Part shown: piece by piece, positions 22,113 to 32,778 of the stretch
Layout: every line of letters begins with the position of its first letter
Numbering within the stretch: the stretch's first letter is position 1
Origin: Pseudophaeomoniella oleicola
Taxonomy: Eukaryota > Ascomycota > Eurotiomycetes > Phaeomoniellales > Phaeomoniellaceae
DNA: 64,000 nt
Reading direction: 5' to 3'
NCBI GenBank assembly: GCA_003868215.1
Contig: QWDQ01000001.1
Location: forward strand, 1 to 64,000
Made by a program: the position numbers and the translations under genes
Notes under the pieces: generated by a model
The model's input: the letters and a program-made list of their open reading frames with translations, nothing else
What the model was told of the DNA's origin: nothing
Databases searched by the model: none

Positions 22113-25100
22113 ATGGCAGGTTTCGAGGAATCGGTACTCTACGCCCCCCTAGTTCACTCTTCTCTTTCAAGGCCAGAGCAACAGGTATCAGGGACCTCTG
22201 GAGCGGCATATACCGCTGGTAGTCCCAGTGTATCAGTTGAACAATCCCGGCCAATCCCTCCCATTCCCGACCCACCAACATCTTCCTCAATCATGCCTCA
22301 CTACAAACCTTTGAATAAGCGAACGCTAGAGGAGATTGCGGAGGCTGAAGATCCCGATGATGTCGATTACAGTGACCACGAAAAGAGATCTCCACGTCGC
22401 CATAAGAGAGCAAAGACTAGCAGGAGGCAGAAGAGAAGAAAGAACCGAGCATACGGCAGTGGCTCTGACGATCCTTCCTCCGACGACGATGAAATAAGCG
22501 ACGATGATTCATTTGGTGGAATCTCAGATGAATCTGAACCGGAGACTAATGAGAAGGGAAGGCCAGTTCGACGTGCGGCGAAAGCTAAACCGAAATACGA
22601 GGAGCCGGAAAGTGGAGAAGATTTACCCTCGAAGACATCGGCCTCGGAGGTTGAAGACGAACTGGAACAAGAGGAAAGAAGGAAAACTACTCGAGGTAAA
22701 AAGAAGTCGTTGATCGTAACGCTTAACGTTTCTTCTCCCGTCGGAACAGCCAGAAATCTACGAACGAGGAGTGGTAGCTATGGTGGCAAGTCCATTCCAA
22801 CGAATGTGGACATCAACTCTCGTGCCACAAGACGAAGCTCCCGTCATATCGCTGACGAAGACGACACTTTGATTGCGCTTACGACCTCGGGCCGTCATGC
22901 GCAGGTGACGCGCCAAGGGACCAGGTCCCCTGAAGGCGTGCCACGTCGTGCAATAAGAGGAGGCAAATATCCATCGAAAAGCACCATTGATGAGGAATCT
23001 GGTGACTCAAATGCAGCGCATGCGGGACCCGAAGATGCAGAAGAGACCGAAGTAGCACATAAAACCGAAGGTGTCCCTAGAATTCTTTCCGACATTCAAG
23101 ACGTCACGATTGAAGATGTTGATATGGACGACGGCAATGTTATCGCAGAGTCCATGCACGACGATGATGATGATGATGATGCTGAAGGCGAGGAAGATGA
23201 CGAGGACGATGGCCCTATCACAAGCAAAAGAAAGACCAGAACGAGTCAGGTGGAAGCCGAGCCTCTGGTAGAGGCAGAGGAGGATGATGCTCGTTCTGGA
23301 GGTCGTTCATTGAGAAGATCGGTGCGAGATAGAAAGGGCTCAGCGCGCAGCAGCCAACGAAAAGCGATGGATGAGAGCAGCGATTTTGAACCAGGTGCTG
23401 AAGAGGACGCTGGTGAGTCGGAGTCTGTGTCCGAGGCATCCGATGAATCTCCGCGAAAGACTAGCCGGCGTGGGAATGATGATACTAGCAGCAACGGCAG
23501 GAGACCTACCAGAGTAACCAGACGATCCGCCCGACACAGTCCCGAGACCGACATGGATCAGGAAGCCGAGCTGGCTGAAGAACTCGCGGAACTGAAACCA
23601 ACACGTCGTTCGAAGAGGAAGCGAAGCCCGGAAATACAGATCTCATATGAGCCAAGAAACCGGGGCAAACGTCCGGACTATCGATTACTCCGTCCAGAAC
23701 TTAATGTGCCATTGGAAGACCTGGAAGAGGAGCAGGCGCCAACGCCAACTCGCCGAGGTAGAGGTGCTGCTGGAGGAGGTGGAGGTGGTTGGCAGCGCAG
23801 TTTTCTCCCAACAGCCGGTCCTTTCGGAGGAGGTGCTAATGGGCCCCCAGTGCTTGGAAATCTCGGTGGGTATGGCGCTACTGGTGGCGTGGACTCTGAC
23901 AGTAGTGACGACGAGACCATGCAGCGCCCTAAACCGCTCGCAGGTGCTGTTGGAATGACTCCAATGACAGCCCAAAATCCTAACTTCGGCCTGTACCCTG
24001 GTGCTCAAGCACACAATGCGGACTCTATGCAAGGCCCTGCTGGCACGCCAGCGAACCTTGGAAAGGTCAAAGATAAACAAGCTCTTGCGGATGCTGACCC
24101 TCTTGGGGTACCACAAGATGTTGGTTTTGACAGTGTCGGGGGCTTGGAGGGACATATCGATCAACTGAAAGAAATGGTGGCTCTACCGTTGCTATATCCA
24201 GAGATTTTTCAACGGTTCCATATCACTCCACCTCGCGGAGTGCTGTTTCATGGTCCACCGGGTACTGGGAAAACATTACTAGCCCGAGCGCTTGCGTCAA
24301 GTGTAAGTACACAAGGTCGTAAGGTCACCTTCTATATGCGCAAGGGTGCAGATGCGTTGAGCAAATGGGTGGGAGAAGCAGAGAGACAACTTCGCCTACT
24401 CTTTGAGGAAGCACGCAAGAACCAACCCAGTATAATCTTCTTTGATGAAATTGACGGCCTTGCACCAGTTCGATCAAGCAAACAGGAGCAAATCCATGCT
24501 TCAATTGTCGCCACCTTGCTTGCTTTGATGGATGGCATGGATGGTCGCGGCCAAGTGATTGTTATCGGTGCTACAAATCGACCTGACTCTGTTGACCCTG
24601 CTTTGAGGAGGCCAGGACGCTTCGATCGAGAATTCTACTTTCCACTGCCCAACACCGAGTCGAGACGCGCCATCCTTGATATCCACACCAAGAATTGGAA
24701 CCCTCCCTTGGACCCAGCAATCAAAGATGAGCTTGCTGAGCTGACCAAAGGTTATGGAGGTGCTGATCTGCGAGCCCTGTGTACTGAAGCTGCATTGAAC
24801 GCTGTGCAGAGGAGATACCCTCAAATCTATCGCTCCAATGTAAAACTACAGATTGACCCGACCAAAATCGAGGTGACCCCAAAAGATTTCATGATGACTG
24901 TGAAGAAGATCATTCCATCCTCGGAGAGGTCGACTTCTTCAGGCGCTGCTCCACTCCCTTCCAGTGTGGAACCTCTTTTGCGGACACCATTGGAGGAGAT
25001 CAGAAGAATCGTGGCTGAGATTTTGCCTCAAAAGAAACGATTGACTGCCCTTGAAGAGGCGCAATTCGAAGAGCCTTCGAATGAACGCGGGTTCAAGAGA

Positions 25101-27437
25101 GAAAGAATGCAGCAGACTTTCGAAATGTCGCGCGTCTTTAGACCTAGGTTACTCATACGTGGTATTCCTGGAATGGGTCAACAGTATCTAGCGTCAGCGT
25201 TGCTCAATCATTTTGAAGGATTACACGTGCAATCCTTCGATCTTCCAACGTTACTGAGCGACTCCACAAGATCCCAGGAAGCAGCCATTGTGCAACTATT
25301 CACGGAAGTGAAGATGCACAAACCGAGCGTGATATACATTCCCAATGCGCTCACGTGGTACTCAACCGTCGGGCAAACGGTCATCAATACTTTTATCGGC
25401 CTCCTGCGGTCTCTGAAGCCAACAGACCCTATACTTCTTCTCGGCATTCTTGAGTCGGAGTCTCATGAAACTGAAACCGAGTCCGAGATGATTCGAACTC
25501 TTTTTGGTTATTCCAAGAAAAACCAGTTTGAGCTACCAAAACCTGATAAAGCCGCGCGCCGGGCGTTCTTCACCACAATCATTGATTACATCAAGACTGC
25601 ACCGGCAGATTTCCCAGATCCTGAGAACCGGAAGAAGAGAAAGCCCGAAATCCTTCCCCCTGTTCCGTCTGAGAAGACCCCCGAGCCACCTCCACTCACG
25701 AAAGAAGAGCTTAGGCTCCAAAAGCGCAAAGATAGACATACACTCAACCTCCTTAAGATTCGACTACAACCCATCATGGATCAGATTCGGACCAAATATC
25801 GGAAGTTCCGCGCTGGAGTCATCGATGAAAGTCAGATACGTTATTTATTCGAGGAGGAAAATCCTGCTATCGTCACTTCCGATCTTCCAATTGAACGACG
25901 TCTCGTGGCATCATTCAGACCTTACGAAAAGGATATCGATCAGCATGGAGAGCCAGTTCTTCGAGAGCAGAGCACCGGCAAGATGTTCTACAACATTGAT
26001 AGCGTCATCATCGAGAAACGTCTTTCAAATGGGTACTACAAGCGACCAAAGGACTTCCTGGCGGATATCAAACGGCTGGCGAAAGATGCCAAAGCTATCG
26101 GCGATCCCGATAGAATTCTCAAGGCAAATGAGCTCCTCACTAACGTCGAGGTCGATATAGATACAATCGAAATGGGTGAACCTGCTTTAGCAGCAGAATG
26201 CGAGAAGGTATACATCCGTGAACGGAAAAGAGAGGAAGAGGCGATCGAGAAGGCTCGAAAAGCGGCGGAAGCTAATGGTACTGTGCCGCCTCCGAGGGTA
26301 CCTAACATCCCACTTAACAATGGCGAAGTCATTTCTGAAAAGGAATCCACCGGAGCGATTCAACTGGGTGAATCTGTGCCTGATGCTCATTTCACCGGTC
26401 CACTGGCCCCGCATACCCCCCCAAACCACTCCAATCCAACGTCAACAGTGACAAATGGTTATCCCGCAATGGATATGACTACGGGTGGCGGCTCAGATCT
26501 GAACGAAAGCTCCAGCAACAATGCTACAAATGGCTCCAAGGACGGGGATACACAGATGGGAGGGACAGATGAACCTAACTCCAATCCGGATTCCGCGGAC
26601 CATTCTACGCAGAAATCTTCCTTCGGGCAATCGGCTCAGCCGCGGCCTCCTCACTCATATACAGCACCATCTCAAGCCATGCGACAGGCATCCGGAATGT
26701 CTGGTCCTCGCTCGCAGGTCGATACCATGACGCCACTTGCACCAGGATCACAACCTGGCGATTACACTAACGAGGCGTCAACTACTCAGACAACCAGCAA
26801 GAAGTCCTCTGGACCTCAAAATAACACCCAGGGCTCTGGTGACTCGAACCAGAAAGACATGCCACGGCCCGACTTCGGCAACTTCGCCGAGAGGTTGGAT
26901 GAAGATATTCCTGATACCCAGGGAACAAAGCCTAATTCCGGTCCTCACTCCTCCCAAGGGGACAATGGAGAAATTGTTCTCAATCTTCAAGGTTCCCAGT
27001 CAACCGGGCCGAGCTCTGGAAGCCAGGGCCCCATCTATAATAGACCGCAACAAGGTTCTCAACCCCAGAATCCACCTGTCCCTCTATTTGATGCTCCGCA
27101 GCCTCGCCCGCGTGCCCATTCTTCGAACATTTCTAGTCTTCTTAACGATTCCGCCGCGATGACCGATCCAGAATTGACAGAGACGCAATCCTATGGCCAA
27201 TTGATTATCGATTATAACGAAGCTGGCGAATTCCATGAGCATATCAGTGGCCAAACGAGTGGATGCACCGTGGAGCAATTGGAACAAGTGAACACTGCGC
27301 TGATGGATACTATATGGAGAACGCGAAATGAGTGGAATAGAAACACGGTGATGGATGAGCTAAGGATCTCCTTCGAAGTGGTGTATGAAGATCTGCAGCA
27401 AACTCAGGGGGTTGGTGAGGCCAGCTGGCAACGCTGA
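22113..27437 (+). CDS. yta7: Yta7/ATAD2 (Abo1-like) AAA ATPase with bromodomain
   Basis: A nuclear chromatin ATPase that handles histone H3-H4 and sets boundaries or nucleosome density; yeast Yta7 and S. pombe Abo1 are relatives. Seen in the 1774 aa: a long acidic/basic disordered N terminus (1-640), AAA1 with Walker A GPPGTGKT at about 714 and Walker B SIIFFDEIDG at about 773, the RPGRFDREF arginine-finger region, a degenerate AAA2 (GIPGMGQQ, VIYIPNA, with no Walker Lys or acidic pair), a bromodomain-like helical region at about 1205-1350, and a disordered Ser/Gln-rich C-terminal 400 residues ending in a helical tail. It is a single long exon. The first ATG is at 22113; homology could also support the Met of MPHYKPLNK, about 60 residues in. 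Confidence 0.92.
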   Translation: MAGFEESVLYAPLVHSSLSRPEQQVSGTSGAAYTAGSPSVSVEQSRPIPPIPDPPTSSSIMPHYKPLNKRTLEEIAEAEDPDDVDYSDHEKRSPRRHKRAKTSRRQKRRKNRAYGSGSDDPSSDDDEISDDDSFGGISDESEPETNEKGRPVRRAAKAKPKYEEPESGEDLPSKTSASEVEDELEQEERRKTTRGKKKSLIVTLNVSSPVGTARNLRTRSGSYGGKSIPTNVDINSRATRRSSRHIADEDDTLIALTTSGRHAQVTRQGTRSPEGVPRRAIRGGKYPSKSTIDEESGDSNAAHAGPEDAEETEVAHKTEGVPRILSDIQDVTIEDVDMDDGNVIAESMHDDDDDDDAEGEEDDEDDGPITSKRKTRTSQVEAEPLVEAEEDDARSGGRSLRRSVRDRKGSARSSQRKAMDESSDFEPGAEEDAGESESVSEASDESPRKTSRRGNDDTSSNGRRPTRVTRRSARHSPETDMDQEAELAEELAELKPTRRSKRKRSPEIQISYEPRNRGKRPDYRLLRPELNVPLEDLEEEQAPTPTRRGRGAAGGGGGGWQRSFLPTAGPFGGGANGPPVLGNLGGYGATGGVDSDSSDDETMQRPKPLAGAVGMTPMTAQNPNFGLYPGAQAHNADSMQGPAGTPANLGKVKDKQALADADPLGVPQDVGFDSVGGLEGHIDQLKEMVALPLLYPEIFQRFHITPPRGVLFHGPPGTGKTLLARALASSVSTQGRKVTFYMRKGADALSKWVGEAERQLRLLFEEARKNQPSIIFFDEIDGLAPVRSSKQEQIHASIVATLLALMDGMDGRGQVIVIGATNRPDSVDPALRRPGRFDREFYFPLPNTESRRAILDIHTKNWNPPLDPAIKDELAELTKGYGGADLRALCTEAALNAVQRRYPQIYRSNVKLQIDPTKIEVTPKDFMMTVKKIIPSSERSTSSGAAPLPSSVEPLLRTPLEEIRRIVAEILPQKKRLTALEEAQFEEPSNERGFKRERMQQTFEMSRVFRPRLLIRGIPGMGQQYLASALLNHFEGLHVQSFDLPTLLSDSTRSQEAAIVQLFTEVKMHKPSVIYIPNALTWYSTVGQTVINTFIGLLRSLKPTDPILLLGILESESHETETESEMIRTLFGYSKKNQFELPKPDKAARRAFFTTIIDYIKTAPADFPDPENRKKRKPEILPPVPSEKTPEPPPLTKEELRLQKRKDRHTLNLLKIRLQPIMDQIRTKYRKFRAGVIDESQIRYLFEEENPAIVTSDLPIERRLVASFRPYEKDIDQHGEPVLREQSTGKMFYNIDSVIIEKRLSNGYYKRPKDFLADIKRLAKDAKAIGDPDRILKANELLTNVEVDIDTIEMGEPALAAECEKVYIRERKREEEAIEKARKAAEANGTVPPPRVPNIPLNNGEVISEKESTGAIQLGESVPDAHFTGPLAPHTPPNHSNPTSTVTNGYPAMDMTTGGGSDLNESSSNNATNGSKDGDTQMGGTDEPNSNPDSADHSTQKSSFGQSAQPRPPHSYTAPSQAMRQASGMSGPRSQVDTMTPLAPGSQPGDYTNEASTTQTTSKKSSGPQNNTQGSGDSNQKDMPRPDFGNFAERLDEDIPDTQGTKPNSGPHSSQGDNGEIVLNLQGSQSTGPSSGSQGPIYNRPQQGSQPQNPPVPLFDAPQPRPRAHSSNISSLLNDSAAMTDPELTETQSYGQLIIDYNEAGEFHEHISGQTSGCTVEQLEQVNTALMDTIWRTRNEWNRNTVMDELRISFEVVYEDLQQTQGVGEASWQR

Positions 27438-27861
27438 CATGTTCCTCATAGATGCATGGTGACGATGTCTGGGGCGCTCTGCATTGGATTGGCTTTCTCG
27501 GAGGATACTGCGCATATGACTGAAAATTGTAGACACTTGATTCAAATTTGTACAAATACACTACCTATATTTGTCATTCGTCTTCTAATGAACCGTGCTA
27601 GGGCTCTTGCTAGTCTTTCCGTTACTTTTCCGACCTGTCTTCCTGTCATGCCATTAAACAAAAAACATAGTCACGTGATATACCCGTCTTGGCATAAAAC
27701 ACCGCGGAATCGAAAAGGGAACTCGGAAGCATCACGTCTCCAAATGTTCAACTCCGGATAATTTTGCGGTGTTTGCGGCTCGCCATCCATATCACTCATA
27801 GTGAAAGAAGAAGCTCGTATCAGGGAACACCGGGGCTATCCCTTGATCTTAGACATTCAAT
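27438..27861. other. Intergenic region yta7/mL54
   Basis: This 424-bp stretch between two genes on the same strand should hold the yta7 terminator and mL54 promoter. No gene or specific site is recognised. Confidence 0.5.
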
Positions 27862-28713
27862 ATGATCTGCTCGTCGTGTCGGCGGCAACTTTTGTCGCAC
27901 TTCTCGACCTCAAAATACAATGGCATGCTTGCAACCTTACCTTTTGCAACGCTCTCTCAATCACGGACATATCATGCCTCTCCAGCCATCAGATCATCTG
28001 CCCCGACAGCACCGACTTCTCGTTCCTCTCCATCAGTAACACAGCCCCTTACAGTACCGCAATCCTCGAGCTTCCCTGGCCCGTCACAATTCCCTGCACC
28101 CCAATTAGACAGCACGACACCGAACACACTACCACCGTCATCGCCGAAGAGGCAGTTGCCGATCTCGAAAACACCCGGTGGTGAACCGCTGAGAGGTCTC
28201 AGCTACCTGAAAAACCAGACCCAGGTCCTCGCCAAGGAAGATAGTGAATATCCGGATTGGTTGTGGGATCTACTGGATGAAAACAAAACGTCCGGCGCAG
28301 GGGTTGACGAATATGGGTTGGAAAAAGTAGATTACAACGGTAAGTCACACCTTGCTTCTTTCCGATCATAGTCCTTCGGCATCATCATCATCATCTTCTT
28401 CTTCTTCTTCTTCTTCCCACCCACCCACTCTGCCCAACGTCTCTGCTTCAATCGATTTTCCAATCCCTTCCAACTAACAATTTCTCTTCTCACAGCCCTA
28501 ACCAAAAAGCAACGCGCGAAACTCATGAAGAAGCGTCAAGCCCTCCTCGCGACCATGCCGAAGATCATCCCCCCCCACGAACAGAGCACCGACCTGACCG
28601 GCCAAGGCGCCACGCCGCTCGAGCATCTCGAGAAGAGGGACGAGGTCGTCAAGAGCGCGCGGCAGGCGAGGAGGAAGAGCCTCAGGGAGAGGAATTATTT
28701 GGGTGGGATATAA
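27862..28713 (+). CDS. mrpl37: Mitochondrial large ribosomal subunit protein mL54
   Basis: A component of the mitochondrial 54S ribosomal subunit (yeast Mrpl37). Seen: a Ser/Arg-rich mitochondrial presequence (MICSSCRRQLLSHFS, then SQSRTYHAS), a Pro-rich linker, and the conserved core with GGEPLRGLSYLKN, EDSEYPDWLWDLLDE and LTKKQRAKLMKKRQA. Exons are 27862-28339 and 28496-28713 (231 aa). The intron phase gives DYN followed by ALTKKQ across the junction. The 156-nt intron carries an ATC/TTC microsatellite (28381-28415). The second exon is markedly GC-rich compared with the first. Confidence 0.88.
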
Positions 28714-29549
28714 AAGTGGTAGTCGAAGGAGACACAAGGAGGAGAGAGTGGTGTGGGGAGATTGAGTCATGTATAGCTAGTTGGGGTGCAGAGAGTACAG
28801 TGGGGGAATCATTTTGTGTCTCGTATGTATGTATGTACCATCATTGCAAAGCAGAAGGAAATAGTTTACACAAAGAAACTCAACAAGTGCAGCACGTTTT
28901 ATTAAATCAACATTACTCCCTTTTTCTTTCTATTCTTTTCCACGGAAATGAGAACGAGGGAAAGGAATCAATCCTCTCGCCTGCCCTCACGAAGAGAACA
29001 AATATGTACATACATGCTCATGCTTCCTAACGGATTATAGAAAAAAGGAGTCGACAGAAAAGAAAAAAGGGATATGACAAGTAGCTGAGTAGCTTCGATG
29101 ATCTACTATTTAAAAAGAAAGGGAAAACATCTGAGATAGTAAGCACCTAGCTAGCTAACTATATGGGCTGTCTTTGAAAAGTAGACACGGACAAACAAAT
29201 TTCATTAACCCAGGTAAAAAAAAACATCTGTCCCCAATATCAATTCCCAGAATCCAAATCTTCCATGCGTCTTGGATCGTCCAAGGTTCATCATACCATA
29301 ACTTCAAAATGAGAAACTAAAAAATCAATACGATTTCTGATGCCCACCAACGATAGTACTAGGGTGGGGGAATACCGAATTAGATGAGCGCCCTTTCCCT
29401 TCTTCCTGGTCATGAACAGTCGCAGTCATGAACAAAACACTCACCCACCCACTGCCAATGACGCCTTCACTGCTCAGTCAGCCCAAATGCAACCATGTAT
29501 ATGCGGACCGCCTTAACGAAGATCAAAAGCCAGGCAAAATCTAAAGAGA
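28714..29549. other. Convergent 3' region
   Basis: This 836-bp stretch separates the 3' ends of mL54 (rightward) and the membrane-protein gene (leftward). It is A/T-richer than its surroundings, consistent with 3' untranslated and terminator sequence. No gene is seen. Confidence 0.5.
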
Positions 29550-31023
29550 TCAAGCCCGGATGCTTGTACTGCCACCAGAGGACCACCTGAGTCTCTTCAA
29601 ACCATCAGCTCGTGCGGCAAGTTCTTGTCCACAAGTGTTGCTGGAACCGCCAATATCGGCAGCACCAGCACCACCTGCTTCGATCCGGCCGACTTCTCGA
29701 CCAAAGACAAAGCCGGCGGAGAAGCTGATGGCGGAAAATAGAATAACGACACCCGCAGAAACCATCCATGTCATCAGGGTAGGTGAGATAGCAGATTCAT
29801 CCATAACCCCCGGACCACGTGAAGTTGACGCTGGTCGTGATTTCTTCGAATTACGATCTTTCGACGTTTCGCGCGTGGCTTTTCGCTTCGCCAACGCAGC
29901 AGCAGAGGGCTTCACAGAGGCAGGTGGACTTGGTGCGGAGGACGACGAGGAGGTAGCTTTGCCAGCGTACCTTCTCGGTGGCAGCGCAGGACCAGGTTCA
30001 TCCTGTCCCATGAGCTGAGACTCTGGAACCATGCGTAATGTGTTTGTGTCAACTGTGTCTCCGGGAGGACGGCGAGCTGTAGTTCTTGAAGGTGTATCGC
30101 GCTTTGGCAGGCCACGAGCAGCTGCGGCACAGGAAAGTAAGGTTGACAAACTCGCTCGCAGGGCCGCGTCATGATCTGGCTGGTACGTATGGGATGGTGA
30201 TATCATGTTATAAGGTGTATGACTTGACCGCGGGGAGCGTGATACAGAAGGTCGTCGTAGATTGCGCGCAGTGAGGGTACGATTTGTTGGCAACCGATCT
30301 GCAACCGGAGGGGGAAAGTAAGAGTCGGGCAGTGGTAACGACGCAGATGTCGTCCTGCTTGTTTGCGATGATGGTGGGTGTGTAAAAGCATTTGGTTGGG
30401 GTGTGAAAATGGTGTTTGATGTACCAGTCCCCAGAGCGGTTGACGTGTCATCCTCATCATCCTCATCGTCTTCATCGACATCCATTTCGTTATCTCCCTC
30501 CAGGGGCGGCGATTCCTCTTGATGTGCCAAGTCTTCGTTTGAACTGCTCATCACTCTATCTGACTCACTTGAACTCTCGTCGTATTCATCTTGACTACTA
30601 CCTGCTGCACTTGATGGTCTGGTGTGTTGCTCCATATTGTTCGCAATGATCTCCTGAAGTCGCCTGCGCCGTCGTGGATGGCGACGATTCTGGACGTTAA
30701 GGCCAGTCGTGATAACTTCGTCGCCGATCGAGGAAAGGGAGGATGAGGACGGCTGGGAAGCGATCTCGACCCAAGAATCTACGTAGTAATACCATGAGCT
30801 CATCTCGCCAAAAGTACAAGGATGCAGCAATCAGAAGGGAAGTTGACAACGTTTGAGAAGAAGACAAGGGCGGTGCAGTACTCGGCGACGTACCTTCTGA
30901 CATGAACCTGTGCGGGCCGCTTGCTGACCTTGACATAGCCCTCGATGCCCCCGTCATATGGGCGATAGCATCCTCACGACCTTGCCTTCTCGATCGCATC
31001 AAGTCTGACTGGTTTGGCTGCAT
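29550..31023 (-). CDS. Acidic single-pass membrane protein, unknown function
   Basis: Two exons: 31023-30894 and 30778-29550 (452 aa). The 115-nt intron has GTACGT...CGTAG, and splicing creates the smooth junction RFMSE followed by DSWVEIASQPSSSS. The protein begins with a basic, Ser-rich region, then has an Arg cluster (RRHPRRRRR), a strongly acidic stretch (EMDVDEDDEDDEDD), Ser/Pro-rich disorder, a Lys/Arg-rich segment, and near the C terminus one hydrophobic helix (LMTWMVSAGVVILFSAISF) followed by FSAGFVFGREVGRIEAG. The helix plus glycine-rich exit looks like a tail-region anchor. I believe this family is conserved in filamentous fungi, but I know no function. An unspliced reading would start at an internal Met and be wrong at the N terminus. 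Confidence 0.72.
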
Positions 31024-32778
31024 AATAATCTACGTGATGTTCTAGGTCGATCTGGTGTCCAAAGTTGATGGCGTAGATAGAAGGAGGGAGGGGTATTGTG
31101 ATATGGGTGGATCCGTCGATAACGAATGATCAGCGATGTGTTCCTTCTGCTGTAGTTGATCACGTTGTTGACCTTTCGTCCAGCGCAAAAGCAATGGCTG
31201 AACACCAGGACTCGACAAGTGACAAACAACAACTGGTGTGATGGAATGAAAGAGGTACAAGTTGACCTCAAATATAAGAAAGGGATGATCGAATCTAATC
31301 AGGCGCCGTCACTGTCGATGATGAGCGGTCCGGAGTCGGGAGGCTGAGGTGAGAGGTGAGTATTGCTGGTATCGTACCGGTTTCAGTAACTCGAGGTAAG
31401 GTTTGGTAAGGTAATCCTACGTCGTGTGTTGCCCTTCCTTACCAATGTACGTGTTCACCGCAATTTCTCTGGGTCCAGTTCATGACAGGTTCCTGGTATC
31501 TCACGAGATATTTGGATTTGGAGGATAAACGGTTTCAATGTCCTGTTGACGCAGAGTATGACAAGTATGTACCCTTCCTTGCTTTCCGGGATCTGCTGTA
31601 CATGTGTTGTATAACTTGTTTCAAGAGAGATAATAGGCCCGGTAGATGGCCCTGTCGATGCCCGTCTCGGTATCATTGGGGGAAGGGAATGATGTGATCC
31701 AGTGGGGCAGCGATAAGCTTAGGTATGGTACGTGGTACGCGGTACGTGGTTACGGGTATCGTGTAACTAAAGCTAAAAGGTAATCACCGTAGTGCTGCCC
31801 TAAAGTAATTATAGCGTCCAGAGTTGTGAAGGAGGGACGATATCATGGCATTGATCCAGCATATCAGAGTCCCGAAGTCGGTCACCGCCGGTGATCTCAG
31901 TTGGATTGAAGTACAGATCTACGCGTTGAGGAACAAGTCCGTTGCACATACATTGTATTGGGTTGAGGGATGACTTTGAAACTCAGGGACATCCATCTTG
32001 CCATTATCGTTGAGATGCAGTAGTGTGTCTTTGAACACATGTAGGTATGCGTCTGCTGAAGTAATTATTAACAGGATGTATTGGCTGATGTGCGAACTGG
32101 AGAGACATATATCACACCGGCATATGGCGTACGTCTTGTACATACCACTATATCCTGACAGCGTATTGATTTTGTTTGCGACTAGCTGTCCCTCTGTCCC
32201 TGGCAGAAGATGGTGACTGGGCGGGGTGAGGATGTCTTCAATGTAATAGAAGAGCTGTGCCACTTCAGTCGTCCCGTCTAATATGACCTACCCTGTCACG
32301 ACACATCCGAGTTATTCGCCGAACATCATAAGTGCCTAGATGCATGTCACTTCCGACACAACCGAGGACCCTGCTCATCGCCGGCAGTTTTACTGTAGAT
32401 TGATTGGCGTTAGGGCCAGGGGAAGTTTGCAAGGCTATACTGACGAGGAGTCTTTTTATGAAAGTCATGAATTGTACCACCCAAGTGTATCTATGTCCAC
32501 ACCGGAATCCGGCCCAAGTCACAGAGACAATACCACGATATGAAATGTTAGAAACCACCAACACGACTAGACTTTTCCCTTCCAATGAAAGCAAAACAAA
32601 CATAAGCATGCATGAGAAAGTTCATCCACAAGCGGTGTACAGGGAGTGGATAGCCTGATGCAGAAGGTGCAAGAGAGGTATCATCGACGAACACAGACAT
32701 ACGAGACATTGTACATTCGTGCATACTCACCCGATCAGTTCACTGGGAACCCAGCGTCTGAGTCTGTGCCCAACTCAT
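31024..32778. other. Long intergenic region
   Basis: This 1.75-kb stretch lies between the promoter of the membrane-protein gene and the 3' end of nsr1. A short GGTACGYG repeat cluster lies at 31722-31760. Open frames on both strands are short and unconvincing. I could not identify a structural RNA by eye. Confidence 0.5.
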
